From Sediminibacterium sp. TEGAF015 (GTDB taxonomy: Bacteria > Bacteroidota > Bacteroidia > Chitinophagales > Chitinophagaceae), in contig NZ_AP026683.1 in the NCBI RefSeq assembly GCF_025997995.1, positions 1,488,501 through 1,552,500 of the forward strand: DNA of 64,000 bases. Reading direction: 5' to 3'. Below, piece after piece: positions 52,519-63,502 of the stretch. Position 1 is the first letter of the stretch, and each line of letters begins with the position of its first letter. Both the position numbers and the translations under genes were made by a program. The notes beneath the pieces are model-generated. The model had not been told where the DNA came from and searched no databases. It was given only the letters and a program-made list of their open reading frames with translations.

Positions 52519-55149
52519 ATGTGTAGGAGTTTTATTTTGTTGATTTTGTGTTTGCTAGGATGGGTTCCAATGCAGGCTGCCCATTTAAAAGGGGGCTGGA
52601 TTCAATATGAATACCTCGGTGATGGAACAGCGGCGAATAGTAGTCGATACAGAATAACTGTAAGACAATATTTGGATTGCAATTCAAACCAAAACCAGCG
52701 AGATGGGGTAGTTCATATTGGCATTTTCAATGGAGCATCTAATGCCTTGATAGAATCAAGAACGGTTCCCCGAAGCGGCTCAGACAATCCGGACAAAACC
52801 ACTTATGACCCTTGTTTAAGTTCCAAACCAAGGGTATGTTATTTCATTGATAGATACACAACTGAAATTGATTTGCCGAATATTGCAGAAGGGTATATTT
52901 TATCTGTTCAACGCTGTTGTAGAATTTCCAATATCGCCAATGTAGGAGCTATTTCATCCACCATTGGTGTGAGCTACACCAATACAATTCCTGGCATAAT
53001 TAATGGTACAAGCTATGCTAAAAACAGCAGCCCTCTTTTTGCACAAAAAGATACAGCAATCGTTTGTTTCAATGCTCCTTTTACTTTTGATTTTGGGGCT
53101 ACTGATGCAGACGGCGATAGTCTCTCCTATAATTTTTGTACTGGTTTAACGGGGGGTAGTCAAGCAGTTCCTCAACCGAATCCATCCTCGAATCCACCCT
53201 ACGCTGGCGTACCTTACCAACCCCCCTACACAGGCGCATTCCCAATGTCCTCTTCAGTTTCTATCAATCCTGCAACTGGTTTAATCTCTGGCATTGCACC
53301 TTCTATTGCTGGTGAATACATTGTAGCCGTTTGTGCCAGTGAATTCAGAAACGGGGTTAAAATTGGAGAGACAAGAAAAGAAATTCATATTCAGGTGGCC
53401 GATTGCTCTCTGTCTGCTGCCGATTTAAAACCCACTTATATCACTTGCGATGGATTCACGCTAAGTTTTCAAAATGAGTCTCCTGGACAGGTAAATAATT
53501 ATCTCTGGGATTTTGGTGTTACGAATAGCACAACGGATGTTTCCACAGACCCCACGCCAACTTATACTTATGCTGATACAGGTACTTATCGTTTAAAATT
53601 AAAAGTAACCAACACAGGTGGTTGTCAGGATTCTGCATTCGCCGAAGTGCGCATTTATCCGGGATTTACACCCGACTTTACCATTACCGGATCATGCTAT
53701 TTAAATGAATATACTTTTAAAGACGCCACTGTAAGCCGATATGGTGTAGTGAATAGCTGGCGTTGGAATTTTGGAGACAATACCACTTCAGCTGATACCT
53801 CCATTGCAAAAGACAGTGCATGGAAATACCCAGCACCTTTAAATACCAATGTATCCCTGATTGTAACCAATAGTAAAGGATGTATTGATACCATAACCAA
53901 ACCTTTTTCGGTATTGGATAAACCTTTGCTGAATCTAGCTTTTAAAGACACATTGATTTGCAGCATTGATACGCTTCCGCTGATAGCCAATGTGGGCGCA
54001 GGTGTTGTTAACTGGACACCGGATATTAGTGGCAGTTTGTCCAGAATTTCCAATAGAAATATTGCTAACCCATTGGTATATCCGGTAGATACAACCCGCT
54101 ATGTAGTAACTGTTAACAACAACGGGTGCATTAATAGTGATACCGTTACCGTAAACGTACTCGATTTTATTTCGGTGGATGCAGGACCATCTGCCATCAT
54201 TTGTCAGACAGATACCATTCAATTGCAAACCGTAAGTGAAGCACTGAGTTATCAGTGGACTTCTGCCTCAGGGTCGCCGGTTGACCCCGTTAAATTTCCC
54301 AGGCTGGCTCCTTTGCAGGATGAAACCTATTATGTTACAGCCAATCTGGGTTACTGTCAGGCAAGGGATTCTGTAAAGATCAGGGTGGCGCCTTATCCAC
54401 GCGTTAATGTTGGGCCTGATACCACTATTTGTTTTGGTAGCCGGTTAAATTTGCCCGCTTCTATTGTGGGTGCTTCATACAGATGGTCACCTACCAATTC
54501 CATGATTAACGCCAATACCCTGAATCCATTGGCCGGACCTTCCAGAACAACTAGCTACATATTAACCGTAACAGATACGCTAGGATGTAATAAGCCGGTA
54601 ACAGATACGATTGTTGTGCGAGTAGTTCCTCCTATAAATGTTAATGCAGGATCAGATACCGTGGCATTGCCCGATCAACCACTGCAACTCAATGCAAGCG
54701 GCAACGGAAGTTTTAGCTGGACTCCGCTTACCGGAATTTCTAATCCAACTGTGTCCAATCCAATTCTTACCCTGGCCGCTGGTACTGATTCTATTACTTA
54801 CCGTGTAAGAGTAACAGGAGAAGCGGGTTGTTATGGAGAAGATGAAATTACCGTCCGTGTTTTTTCAGGAGGACCGCAACTCTTTATCCCGACAGCGTTC
54901 ACGCCCAATGCAGATGGAAGAAACGATGTACTCAAACCTGTTGCTGTAGGGATAACGCAATTGGTATACTTCTCCATTTTCAATCGCTGGGGACAACAGA
55001 TATTTTATACCAATGAACTCAATAAAGGATGGGACGGAACTTTTAAAGGAGAGCCCCAGCCCGCCGGCACTTATGTTTTTCAGGCAGAGGGCATTGACTA
55101 CTTAGGCAACCGTGTTTATAAAAAAGGAACAGCGGTACTCATTAGATAG
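52519..55149 (+). CDS. Paralogous PKD-domain protein with T9SS type B sorting domain
   Basis: 876 residues from the ATG at 52519. Same architecture as the preceding gene: AAHLKGGWIQYEYLGDG start, PKD domains (YLWDFGVT, SWRWNFGDNTT), Ig-like repeats with DTTICFG and DTLICSIDTLPL, and AFTPNADGRNDVLKPVAVG ... AGTYVFQAEGIDY at the end. Many words are identical between the two, so it is a tandem duplicate. Surface adhesin role inferred. Confidence 0.93.
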   Translation: MCRSFILLILCLLGWVPMQAAHLKGGWIQYEYLGDGTAANSSRYRITVRQYLDCNSNQNQRDGVVHIGIFNGASNALIESRTVPRSGSDNPDKTTYDPCLSSKPRVCYFIDRYTTEIDLPNIAEGYILSVQRCCRISNIANVGAISSTIGVSYTNTIPGIINGTSYAKNSSPLFAQKDTAIVCFNAPFTFDFGATDADGDSLSYNFCTGLTGGSQAVPQPNPSSNPPYAGVPYQPPYTGAFPMSSSVSINPATGLISGIAPSIAGEYIVAVCASEFRNGVKIGETRKEIHIQVADCSLSAADLKPTYITCDGFTLSFQNESPGQVNNYLWDFGVTNSTTDVSTDPTPTYTYADTGTYRLKLKVTNTGGCQDSAFAEVRIYPGFTPDFTITGSCYLNEYTFKDATVSRYGVVNSWRWNFGDNTTSADTSIAKDSAWKYPAPLNTNVSLIVTNSKGCIDTITKPFSVLDKPLLNLAFKDTLICSIDTLPLIANVGAGVVNWTPDISGSLSRISNRNIANPLVYPVDTTRYVVTVNNNGCINSDTVTVNVLDFISVDAGPSAIICQTDTIQLQTVSEALSYQWTSASGSPVDPVKFPRLAPLQDETYYVTANLGYCQARDSVKIRVAPYPRVNVGPDTTICFGSRLNLPASIVGASYRWSPTNSMINANTLNPLAGPSRTTSYILTVTDTLGCNKPVTDTIVVRVVPPINVNAGSDTVALPDQPLQLNASGNGSFSWTPLTGISNPTVSNPILTLAAGTDSITYRVRVTGEAGCYGEDEITVRVFSGGPQLFIPTAFTPNADGRNDVLKPVAVGITQLVYFSIFNRWGQQIFYTNELNKGWDGTFKGEPQPAGTYVFQAEGIDYLGNRVYKKGTAVLIR

Positions 55150-55173
55150 TTAATTTTGTGCCAAGTCTATTTT

Positions 55174-55929
55174 ATGAGAAAAACGATACTGATTACCGGC
55201 GCAACGGCCGGATTTGGAAAAGCCACCGCTGAATTATTTGCCGCATCCGGATGGAACTGCATTATCACTGGCAGAAGAAAAGAAAGATTAACAGAACTAG
55301 CAAATGCGTTAAGCAATCAATATAAAATTGATGTACTGCCGCTTTGTTTTGATGTACAAAACAGAAAAGAAGTATTTGCTGCAATAGAACAATTACCTCC
55401 ACAATGGAAGTCGATTGATGTATTATTGAACAATGCCGGATTGGCGCTGGGAAGAGATTCTTTTGAAGCAGCTAATTTAGACGATTGGGAAACCATGATT
55501 GATACCAATCTGAAAGGATTGATGTATGTTTCTAAAGCCGTATTGCCATTGATGATTGAAAAAAAACAAGGTCATATTATTAATATTGGTTCCACTGCAG
55601 GAAAAGAAGTATACAAGGACGGAAACGGATACTGTGCTACCAAACACGCGGTAGACGCTATTTCCAAAGCCATGCGCATCGACTTGCTACCACATCGCAT
55701 TAAAGTAACTGCTATACACCCTGGTGCTGCTGAAACAGAATTTTCTCTGGTTCGTTTTAAAGGGGATGAGCAAAAAGCAGATGCCGTTTATGATGGTTAC
55801 CAGGCTTTGCAGGCAAAAGACATTGCGGATATCGTTCACTATGTTGCCCATTTACCTGCACATGTTTGCATTAACGATTTAGTAGTAACCTGTTTATCTC
55901 AAGCCAATTCATTTTACCTGCACAAATAA
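55174..55929 (+). CDS. Short-chain dehydrogenase/reductase
   Basis: 251 residues from the ATG at 55174. Cofactor loop TGATAGFGKAT, NNAGLALG, catalytic Ser in IGSTAGKEVY, Tyr/Lys in GYCATKHAVDA. YdfG/serine 3-dehydrogenase-like, NADP-dependent by the ITGRRKERL stretch. A TAATTTTG box lies 15 bases upstream. Confidence 0.93.
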   Translation: MRKTILITGATAGFGKATAELFAASGWNCIITGRRKERLTELANALSNQYKIDVLPLCFDVQNRKEVFAAIEQLPPQWKSIDVLLNNAGLALGRDSFEAANLDDWETMIDTNLKGLMYVSKAVLPLMIEKKQGHIINIGSTAGKEVYKDGNGYCATKHAVDAISKAMRIDLLPHRIKVTAIHPGAAETEFSLVRFKGDEQKADAVYDGYQALQAKDIADIVHYVAHLPAHVCINDLVVTCLSQANSFYLHK

Positions 55930-55933
55930 GCTT

Positions 55934-56890
55934 ATGCAATTCATCGGCCAACCCAATAGAATTACCGCTTTACTAGGCATTCAATATCCCATCATACAAG
56001 CAGGGATGATTTGGGCCAGCGGATGGAAACTGGCCAGTGCAGTCAGCAATGCCGGAGGTCTTGGTATTATTGGTGCCGGCTCTATGTACCCCGATGTTTT
56101 AAGAGAACATATCCGTCAATGCAAAACAGCCACTGCTAATCCCTTTGCTGTTAATATTCCTTTATTGTATCCCGATTTAGATCAGTTGATACAAATTATC
56201 ATTGAAGAAAAAGTTCCGATTGTTTTTACCAGTGCTGGAAATCCAAAAACTTATACGGGACTTTTTAAATCGCATGGCATTAAAGTGGTGCATGTAGTCA
56301 GCAGTTCTAAGTTTGCTTTGAAGGCACAGGAAGCCGGTTGTGATGCGGTTGTGGCAGAAGGTTTTGAAGCAGGTGGACACAACGGTAGAGAAGAAACAAC
56401 TACTTTGGTTTTGATTCCAGCTGTGCGCAAAAAAATTACAATTCCGTTGATTGCTGCAGGAGGCATTGCAACTGGTCAGCAAATGTATGCGGCCATTGCC
56501 CTGGGAGCAGATGGCGTTCAGGTAGGTAGTCGCTTTGTTTGTACACCCGAAGCATCTTCGCATATTCATTTTAAAGAAGCGGTAGTTGCTGCCGGCGAAG
56601 GAGATACCCAATTGAGTTTGAAAAAATTGGTGCCTGTTCGACTATTAAAAAATGAATTCTTTCAGCAAGTAGCAGATGCAGAAAAACGCGGAGCCGATGA
56701 AGCGGAACTTTCTCATTTACTGGGAAGAGCGCGCGCTAAAAAAGGCATGTTCGAAGGAGACCTGAAAGAAGGGGAATTGGAAATTGGTCAGGTAGCGGCT
56801 TTAATCCATGAAATAAAACCAGCGGCTGATATTGTTGCAGAAATGATTGAAGAGTACAATAACTGCTTGGGTCAGATGCCCCGGCTTTAG
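55934..56890 (+). CDS. Nitronate monooxygenase-type flavoprotein
   Basis: 318 residues, FMN TIM barrel. Signatures: PIIQAGMIWASG at the start, GGLGIIGAGS, EGFEAGGHNGREE (catalytic His), AAGGIATGQQ and GADGVQVGSRFVCT. Same class as 2-nitropropane dioxygenase/FabK-type enzymes; substrate unknown. Four bases after the SDR gene. Confidence 0.92.
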   Translation: MQFIGQPNRITALLGIQYPIIQAGMIWASGWKLASAVSNAGGLGIIGAGSMYPDVLREHIRQCKTATANPFAVNIPLLYPDLDQLIQIIIEEKVPIVFTSAGNPKTYTGLFKSHGIKVVHVVSSSKFALKAQEAGCDAVVAEGFEAGGHNGREETTTLVLIPAVRKKITIPLIAAGGIATGQQMYAAIALGADGVQVGSRFVCTPEASSHIHFKEAVVAAGEGDTQLSLKKLVPVRLLKNEFFQQVADAEKRGADEAELSHLLGRARAKKGMFEGDLKEGELEIGQVAALIHEIKPAADIVAEMIEEYNNCLGQMPRL

Positions 56891-56906
56891 CCAAGAGGCC
56901 CAGACT

Positions 56907-57899
56907 TTATCCAAAATCAATTTCAGTATTGTCCCCAATATTCAAACTCCTACTTAATCCTTTTACAGAAGCATCACTACCAATTAATGAGTTGTCTAAT
57001 ACCACTTCAAACAAGCTGGTATAAGAACCAATAATGCTATCTCTGATAATGGAGTGCTTAACGGTTGTATTAGCGCCAATGGCTACATGCGGTCCAATGA
57101 TGGAGTGCGAAATATCGCAACCCGGTGCAATACTTACCGGAGGAATGATGATGGTGTCTTTAAAGTCGTGTATATATTGAATATTGCCCCCAAACTTTTT
57201 TAATAGTGTAGCATTGCTTTCGAGCAAACTTTCTTTCTTACCACAATCAAACCAATTTTTCACTTTGAAGGATTGAAATTTCGCACCTCTTTGTATCATG
57301 CAATCCAGGGCATCCGTCAAATTGTATTCTCCCTGGGTTTTAATATCCTGCATGAACAAATGATGTAGACACTCAAAGAGGTAATGGGTTTCCTTAATCT
57401 TGTACAATCCTACCAATGCCATATTGCTCTTGGGTATAGCTGGCTTCTCTACTACCTGTTCTATAAATCCATCTTCGCCAATGGTTGCTACACCAAAATT
57501 TCTGGGGTCGTCTACTTTCTTTACACCAAGCATGCTATATGGACTATCTACTACTTCTTTTACATCGTATTCGCAAATGGTATCTCCCAGCACCACAAAA
57601 ACCTCATCGTTGCCTACAATGGATTTGGTCAATTCAATGGCATGACCTGTTCCCTGACGTTCGTTCTGAAACACAAAATGAGTGGTAAGGTCAGGATAAG
57701 TTTGTTTAACATAGTCCTGAATTTTTTCCCCTAAATAGCCAACAATAAAAATAAATTCATGAATTCCCGTCTCTCTTAACTGATCTACAATAAAGCTCAG
57801 AATGGTTTTGCCCGCAATTGGAATCAAAGCCTTGGGTTGAGTATAGGTATGGGGTCTAAGTTTCGTTCCTGCTCCTGCTACGGGTATAATCGCTTTCAT
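56907..57899 (-). CDS. Sugar-phosphate nucleotidyltransferase
   Basis: 330 residues from the ATG at 57899 (MKAIIPVAGAGTKLRPHTYTQP). NTP-transfer motif GAGTKLRPHTYTQPKALIPIAGK, VLGDTICEYD, EKP; C-terminal left-handed beta-helix of hexad repeats (IIGPHVAIGANTTVKHSII). Likely makes an activated sugar for surface polysaccharide. Divergent from glyA. Confidence 0.93.
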   Translation of the reverse strand: MKAIIPVAGAGTKLRPHTYTQPKALIPIAGKTILSFIVDQLRETGIHEFIFIVGYLGEKIQDYVKQTYPDLTTHFVFQNERQGTGHAIELTKSIVGNDEVFVVLGDTICEYDVKEVVDSPYSMLGVKKVDDPRNFGVATIGEDGFIEQVVEKPAIPKSNMALVGLYKIKETHYLFECLHHLFMQDIKTQGEYNLTDALDCMIQRGAKFQSFKVKNWFDCGKKESLLESNATLLKKFGGNIQYIHDFKDTIIIPPVSIAPGCDISHSIIGPHVAIGANTTVKHSIIRDSIIGSYTSLFEVVLDNSLIGSDASVKGLSRSLNIGDNTEIDFG

Positions 57900-57958
57900 A
57901 AGGTCAAATGGGGCTGTAAAATAGTAAATAACGCGTAAATTTGGCAAAAATACACTTC

Positions 57959-59239
57959 ATGCAGAGAGATACACTGGTTTTTGACCTGATCAGAAAAGAA
58001 TTAGAAAGACAAAGACACGGAATTGAATTGATTGCTTCAGAAAATTTTACCAGTCTGCAAGTAATGCAGGCCATGGGCAATGTGATGACCAATAAATACG
58101 CCGAAGGTTATCCAGGCAGAAGGTATTATGCTGGTTGTGAAATTGTGGACCAAACAGAACAATTGGCCATTGACAGACTAAAAGAAATTTTTGGTGTAGA
58201 ATATGCCAACGTGCAACCCCATAGTGGAGCTCAGGCAAATGCAGCTGTTGCATTAGCGGTATTGCAACCGGGTGACGCTACCTTAGGCCTTGACCTAAGC
58301 ATGGGCGGACATTTAACCCATGGCAGTGCAGTAAACTATTCCGGTAAATTGTATCGTCCGCATTTTTATGGTGTTACCAGAGAAGAAGGATTGATTGATT
58401 ATGAAATGCTGGAAGCCAAAGCCCGCGAAGTAAAACCTAAATTAATTTATTGTGGTGCATCTGCTTACAGCAGAGACTGGGACTATGCCAGAATCAGAAA
58501 AGTGGCCGATGAAGTAGGTGCATTGGTAATGGCCGACATTGCGCATCCTGCAGGTTTGATTGCCAAAAAATTATTGAATTCCCCCTTTGAGCATTGTCAT
58601 TTTGTTACTTCTACTACACACAAAACCTTGCGTGGACCAAGAGGTGGTATCATAATGATGCAGAAGGATTTTGAAAATCCATGGGGATTAAAAGACGTGA
58701 AAGGCAATATCAGAATGATGAGCAACTTGCTAGACATGGCGGTTTTCCCGGGCATCCAGGGCGGACCATTGCAGCACGTAATTGCTGCTAAAGCAGTTGC
58801 CTTTGGAGAAATCTTATCTGACGAATTTCTGGTTTACCAGCAACAGGTGCAGAAGAATGCACAGGCCATGGCCAAAGAGTTTGTAAACAAAGGCTATCAT
58901 ATCATTAGTGGCGGTACCGATAACCACCTGATGCTGATTGACCTGAGAAATAAAAATATCAGCGGTAAAAAAGCAGAACAGGCATTGGTGCAGGCAGATA
59001 TTACTGCCAACAAGAATATGGTTCCTTTTGATGATAAATCTGCTTTTGTTACTTCCGGTATTCGCTTTGGCGTTCCTGCCATTACTACCAGAGGAATGAA
59101 AGAGGAACATATGCCTTTTGTAGTTGATGCCATTGATAAGGTGTTGATGAATGCAGATGATGCTGCATCAATCACAGCAGTTCGTAAAGACGTAAATGCC
59201 TTCATGGAACAATTTATTTTATATCCTGAAATGGGCTAA
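57959..59239 (+). CDS. glyA: Serine hydroxymethyltransferase
   Basis: 426 residues from the ATG at 57959 ([15 protein letters not shown]). [37 protein letters not shown], and PLP lysine in [14 protein letters not shown]. Links serine, glycine and one-carbon folate. A TAAATTTG box is 15 bases upstream. Confidence 0.98.
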   Translation: MQRDTLVFDLIRKELERQRHGIELIASENFTSLQVMQAMGNVMTNKYAEGYPGRRYYAGCEIVDQTEQLAIDRLKEIFGVEYANVQPHSGAQANAAVALAVLQPGDATLGLDLSMGGHLTHGSAVNYSGKLYRPHFYGVTREEGLIDYEMLEAKAREVKPKLIYCGASAYSRDWDYARIRKVADEVGALVMADIAHPAGLIAKKLLNSPFEHCHFVTSTTHKTLRGPRGGIIMMQKDFENPWGLKDVKGNIRMMSNLLDMAVFPGIQGGPLQHVIAAKAVAFGEILSDEFLVYQQQVQKNAQAMAKEFVNKGYHIISGGTDNHLMLIDLRNKNISGKKAEQALVQADITANKNMVPFDDKSAFVTSGIRFGVPAITTRGMKEEHMPFVVDAIDKVLMNADDAASITAVRKDVNAFMEQFILYPEMG

Positions 59240-59250
59240 AGCCATTCAAT

Positions 59251-59673
59251 ATGTTACAAAGAATTCAAAGTATCTGGTTATTGTTAGCCGCCAGCCTGAG
59301 TGGATTGAGTACACAGTTTTCTTTTTTCAGCGGGAACAGAATGAACACCACTACCAACGAAAAAGAATGGGTAGAATATACAGCACTTCAAGGTAGCATC
59401 ACTACACTGATTGCTATTGCCCTGGCAGTGGCTGCGCTGGTAGCTATTTTTATGTACAAGGATCGCAAAAGACAATTGATGGTTACGCTTGCGTTGCTGA
59501 TAGTATCTGGTATTCAGATTGCCTTGTATTACAGCGCCAGCAATGGGTTCACCGAATCTAAAACAGACCTGACCTCCCTGATTAGTTTTGCTGTACCGGT
59601 TTTCTTTTTACTTGCTGCCGTTGGAATTTACAAAGATGAGCAACTGGTAAAAAACGCCGATCGGCTTAGGTAA
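59251..59673 (+). CDS. DUF4293 membrane protein
   Basis: 140 residues, four membrane segments; MLQRIQSIWLLLAASL and KDEQLVKNADRLR are the family's start and end. Typical Bacteroidota DUF4293; function unknown. 11 bases after glyA. Confidence 0.88.
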   Translation: MLQRIQSIWLLLAASLSGLSTQFSFFSGNRMNTTTNEKEWVEYTALQGSITTLIAIALAVAALVAIFMYKDRKRQLMVTLALLIVSGIQIALYYSASNGFTESKTDLTSLISFAVPVFFLLAAVGIYKDEQLVKNADRLR

Positions 59674-59732
59674 TTTACTGACTTTGTTAGTTGATCAACT
59701 TAACTATTCAATTAACTTAATCAATAGGATTG

Positions 59733-59765
59733 AAAGAAAGAGCAATATTTCATTGCTCTTTCTTT
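59733..59765. terminator. Bidirectional terminator between DUF4293 and uvrA
   Basis: AAAGAAAGAGCAAT and ATTGCTCTTTCTTT form a perfect 14-bp stem; T-rich on both strands. Overlaps the uvrA stop codon. Confidence 0.85.
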
Positions 59766-62613
59766 ATAATACAATAAATGGCGCCGTTATACTTTTCTTA
59801 CAAGCTTTTATGCCAGCCGGAATACCTGCATAAACCAATTCACCTCCCTTATCTCCTGCTTCGGGGCCCAATTCAATCAACCAATCCGCAGACTTCAGTA
59901 CATCAGTATTGTGTTCAATCACAATTAATGAGTGGCCTTGTTCAATCAGTGCATTGAATGAGTTGAGTAATTTTTGAATATCGTGAAAATGCAGACCAGT
60001 GGTGGGTTCATCAAAAATAAAGAGCACATGCCCAATACCTTTCCCCTTTCCTAAAAAGCTGGCCAGCTTTACGCGCTGTGCTTCCCCACCACTAAGCGTA
60101 TTGCTGCTCTGCCCCAGTTTAATATAACCCAGCCCTACATCCTGTAAGGTTTTGATGGCTTTCTGAATTTGCTTTTCTTCTTTAAAGAATTCAAATGCTT
60201 CGTCTACACTCATTTCCAGTACATCGTGAATAGATGCCTGCTGGTATTTTACTTCCAGCACTTCTTCTTTGAATCGTTTACCTCCGCAAGACTCGCAGGT
60301 TAAATGTACATCTGCCAGAAACTGCATTTCAACAATGGTTTCGCCTTCTCCCTTGCAGGTATCACAGCGTCCCCCGTCTACATTGAAGGAAAAGTGTTTG
60401 GGCTGAAATCCGCGCATTTTGGCCAGCCCCTGCTTCGCAAATAAATCTCTAATAGCATCATACGCTTTGATATAGGTAATTGGATTACTACGTGAAGATT
60501 TACCAATCGGTTGCTGGTCTATCATTTCTATATGGGCAATGCTATCTATGTCCCCTGTAATGGCTTTGTGCAAACCTACTTTCTCCGCAGCTTCTCCTTT
60601 TATTTTCTGTATGCCCGGATACAGAATCTGTTTAACCAAAGTAGTTTTTCCACTGCCGCTCACACCTGCAACTACACAAAAACAATGCAAAGGAAATTCT
60701 ACTGTTATGTCTTTTAAATTATGTTGTCTGGCTCCTTCTACTTTAATACTGCTGTTCCACTTACGCAGTGTTTTGGGCACCTGTATTTGCATCTGCCCAC
60801 TCAGGTACTTTCCTGTTAAGCTATTGCTGTCTTTAATAATGGTGGCATAACCCCCGCTGGCTACCACTTCTCCTCCCAGATGGGAAGCCAATGGTCCCAT
60901 ATCAATAATATAATCTGCTTCACGCATCATGAGTTCATCGTGTTCCACCACCACTACAGTATTTCCTAAATCACGAAGTGATTTTAACACCCCAATCAAC
61001 CGCTCCGTATCTCTTGAATGCAAACCAATAGAGGGTTCATCCAATATATACAATGAGTTAGTCAGGTTGCTTCCCAGATTTCGGGTGAGCTGGATACGCT
61101 GACTTTCGCCGCCACTCAGGGTATTGGCCAATCTGTCCAGTGTTAAATAGCCCAAACCCACATCCAGTAAGGTTTGCAGACGCTGATGTACTTCCAGTAA
61201 AATTCTTTTCCCAATGGCATATTCATGTTCGGTCCACTGAATACCATCTATCCATTGTTTTACATCTGCAACAGGCATATTGCATAGTTCAGCAATATGC
61301 TTGCCCCTGATTTTTACATACAATGCATCTTCTCTTAAACGATATCCGTTGCAGGAAGTACAGGTAGTTCTTCCTCTGTACCTGCTCAACAATACCCTGT
61401 ATTGTACTTTATATAAGTTCTGTTCTACTTCCTTAAAAAAATCATGAATACCCAGCGCATTGCCTACCCCATTCCACAACTGCTCCAATTGCGTGTCAGT
61501 TAAATCCATGATGGGCTTGTGAATGGGAAAGCCAGTTTTAGCTGTTCCTTTCATAAACTGTTCTTTCCACCATCCCATTTTCTCTCCCTTCCAGGGTGCA
61601 ACTGCATTCTCATACAATGACAATCTTTTGTCGGGAATAACTAGATCCTGATCTATGCCCAATACTTGTCCAAAACCTTCACAAACCGGACAGGCTCCAT
61701 AAGGATTATTAAATGAAAACAAATTGGGACTGGGCTCTTCAAATACCATCCCATCTGCTTCAAACTGATTGCTGAAATGCAGGATCTGCGCTCCATTTAT
61801 TTCAAGCATCATTTTCCCATGACCTTCAAAAAACGCTGTACCTATTGAATCTGCTAGGCGATGCAGGTCTTCTTCTTCCAAAGGTTTTACCACAAAGCGA
61901 TCAACCAATACATAATAGCTGGCAGCATGCAATTTCCATTCTTTGGTCAATGCGGCATCTGTCATGTCGAGCAGCTCTTCTATGCGCACTGGTTTTCCCG
62001 GTTGGCCTTTCTGCATCAGGAACATTCTGGAAAAACCTTTTTGCATTAATATATTCAGTTCCTCCCTTATTTCCCGGTTGGCATGCTGTTGAAAAGCTAC
62101 TAGAAAAACAATTTTATCTCCCTCCGATAAAGCCTGTACCGCTTGCAACACATCTGCCACTTCATCTTTTCTTACTTCCTTTCCGCTAACAGGAGAGATG
62201 GTTTTTCCCACTCTTGCATATAATAAACGCAGGTAATCATAAATCTCAGTCATACTGCCCACTGTGCTGCGTGGGGTTCTGGTAATAACTTTCTGTTCAA
62301 TGGCAATGGCAGGACACAATCCCTTAATATAATCTACATCCGGCTTTACCATGCGAGACATAAACTGTCTGGCATAGGCACTTAAACTTTCTGCATATCG
62401 TCTTTGCCCTTCTGCAAACAAAGTATCAATGGTTAAGGAAGATTTACCGCTTCCCGATACACCAGTTACCACAATGAGTTTATTTCGGGGAAACGAGACG
62501 GTAACGTTTTTCAGGTTATGGGTTCTAGCACCATGTACCAATATATCAGAAGATCCCAATGCTGGCTTTTCAATGGTTTTGCTTACTGCTGCTGTGTTTT
62601 TGCTCTTTGCCAT
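59764..62613 (-). CDS. uvrA: Excinuclease ABC subunit A
   Basis: 949 residues from the ATG at 62613. Two ABC ATPase modules with Walker A GVSGSGKSSL and GVSGSGKTTL, ABC signatures LSGGESQRIQL and LSGGEAQRVKL, and zinc sites CPVCEGFG...CTSC and CDTCKGEG...CESC. Full length for UvrA1. Recognises DNA damage in nucleotide excision repair. Confidence 0.98.
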   Translation of the reverse strand: MAKSKNTAAVSKTIEKPALGSSDILVHGARTHNLKNVTVSFPRNKLIVVTGVSGSGKSSLTIDTLFAEGQRRYAESLSAYARQFMSRMVKPDVDYIKGLCPAIAIEQKVITRTPRSTVGSMTEIYDYLRLLYARVGKTISPVSGKEVRKDEVADVLQAVQALSEGDKIVFLVAFQQHANREIREELNILMQKGFSRMFLMQKGQPGKPVRIEELLDMTDAALTKEWKLHAASYYVLVDRFVVKPLEEEDLHRLADSIGTAFFEGHGKMMLEINGAQILHFSNQFEADGMVFEEPSPNLFSFNNPYGACPVCEGFGQVLGIDQDLVIPDKRLSLYENAVAPWKGEKMGWWKEQFMKGTAKTGFPIHKPIMDLTDTQLEQLWNGVGNALGIHDFFKEVEQNLYKVQYRVLLSRYRGRTTCTSCNGYRLREDALYVKIRGKHIAELCNMPVADVKQWIDGIQWTEHEYAIGKRILLEVHQRLQTLLDVGLGYLTLDRLANTLSGGESQRIQLTRNLGSNLTNSLYILDEPSIGLHSRDTERLIGVLKSLRDLGNTVVVVEHDELMMREADYIIDMGPLASHLGGEVVASGGYATIIKDSNSLTGKYLSGQMQIQVPKTLRKWNSSIKVEGARQHNLKDITVEFPLHCFCVVAGVSGSGKTTLVKQILYPGIQKIKGEAAEKVGLHKAITGDIDSIAHIEMIDQQPIGKSSRSNPITYIKAYDAIRDLFAKQGLAKMRGFQPKHFSFNVDGGRCDTCKGEGETIVEMQFLADVHLTCESCGGKRFKEEVLEVKYQQASIHDVLEMSVDEAFEFFKEEKQIQKAIKTLQDVGLGYIKLGQSSNTLSGGEAQRVKLASFLGKGKGIGHVLFIFDEPTTGLHFHDIQKLLNSFNALIEQGHSLIVIEHNTDVLKSADWLIELGPEAGDKGGELVYAGIPAGIKACKKSITAPFIVL

Positions 62614-62827
62614 AGGGTTCACAAATTAAACAGATTATTACAGCTTTGGTTGAAGAAAACCGAAATAACGGTCAAAAAATCAATCACTTAGGATGTGAAT
62701 AACCTAAAGACCCTCCAACTTGATTTCCACAAAAGATTTATGTATGAAAAACATATCTATTTTGTTCAGGATTTAAGAAATCGTTGTCCAATATCCTGAT
62801 TTTAATCCTGACTCAAAAACCTAAACT

Positions 62828-63409
62828 ATGAGAACATTAGACCATGCGTCTGATACAGAACTGATACGGGCATTTCAAGACGGGGACACCGATGCATTTG
62901 AAACCCTTATCTACCGATACAAGGACAAAATATTTTCTTCCATTTTGTTCTTTGTAAAAGACACTTATCTGGCTGAAGATTTATTCCAGGACGTGTTTAT
63001 CAAGATCATCGATACCCTGAAAAATAAGCGCTATACAGAAGAAGGCAAGTTCTTACCATGGGCTTTGAGAATCTCTCACAACCTTTGCGTAGACTACTTC
63101 AGAAAAGTTAAGCGTACCCCTGCCATTAAAACCAGTGATAACAAAGACATCTTTGATGTACTGCAGATTTCTGAAGAAGGTCCGGATGGCAAGATTATGC
63201 AAGGTCAAAGCCACGACAGAGTGAGAAAAATGCTGGATCTTTTACCTGAAGAACAAAGAGAAATTATTGTGCTAAGACACTATGCCAACCTAAGCTTTAA
63301 GGAAATAGCTGAAATTACCAATTGCAGCATCAATACCGCTTTAGGCAGAATGCGCTACGGTTTAATCAACCTTAGAAAAATGATGGTAGAAAAACAAATC
63401 GCTTTATAG
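62828..63409 (+). CDS. ECF-type RNA polymerase sigma factor
   Basis: 193 residues. Region 2 (ETLIYRYKDKIFSSILFFVKD, AEDLFQDVFIKI) and region 4 (LPEEQREIIVLRHYANLSFKEIAE ... NTALGRMRYGL). No adjacent anti-sigma gene is seen. Followed by a strong terminator. Confidence 0.93.
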   Translation: MRTLDHASDTELIRAFQDGDTDAFETLIYRYKDKIFSSILFFVKDTYLAEDLFQDVFIKIIDTLKNKRYTEEGKFLPWALRISHNLCVDYFRKVKRTPAIKTSDNKDIFDVLQISEEGPDGKIMQGQSHDRVRKMLDLLPEEQREIIVLRHYANLSFKEIAEITNCSINTALGRMRYGLINLRKMMVEKQIAL

Positions 63410-63425
63410 TTTGTGCAGGATAAAT

Positions 63426-63456
63426 AAAAAAGCTCCGATAATATCGGAGCTTTTTT
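63426..63456. terminator. Bidirectional terminator after the sigma factor
   Basis: AAAAAGCTCCGATA and TATCGGAGCTTTTT pair perfectly over at least 14 bp, with T-runs on both strands. Confidence 0.92.
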
Positions 63457-63502
63457 GTTGGCTATATCTTATTCATACTACTTTGAATTTTTCTCATATA
63501 TC

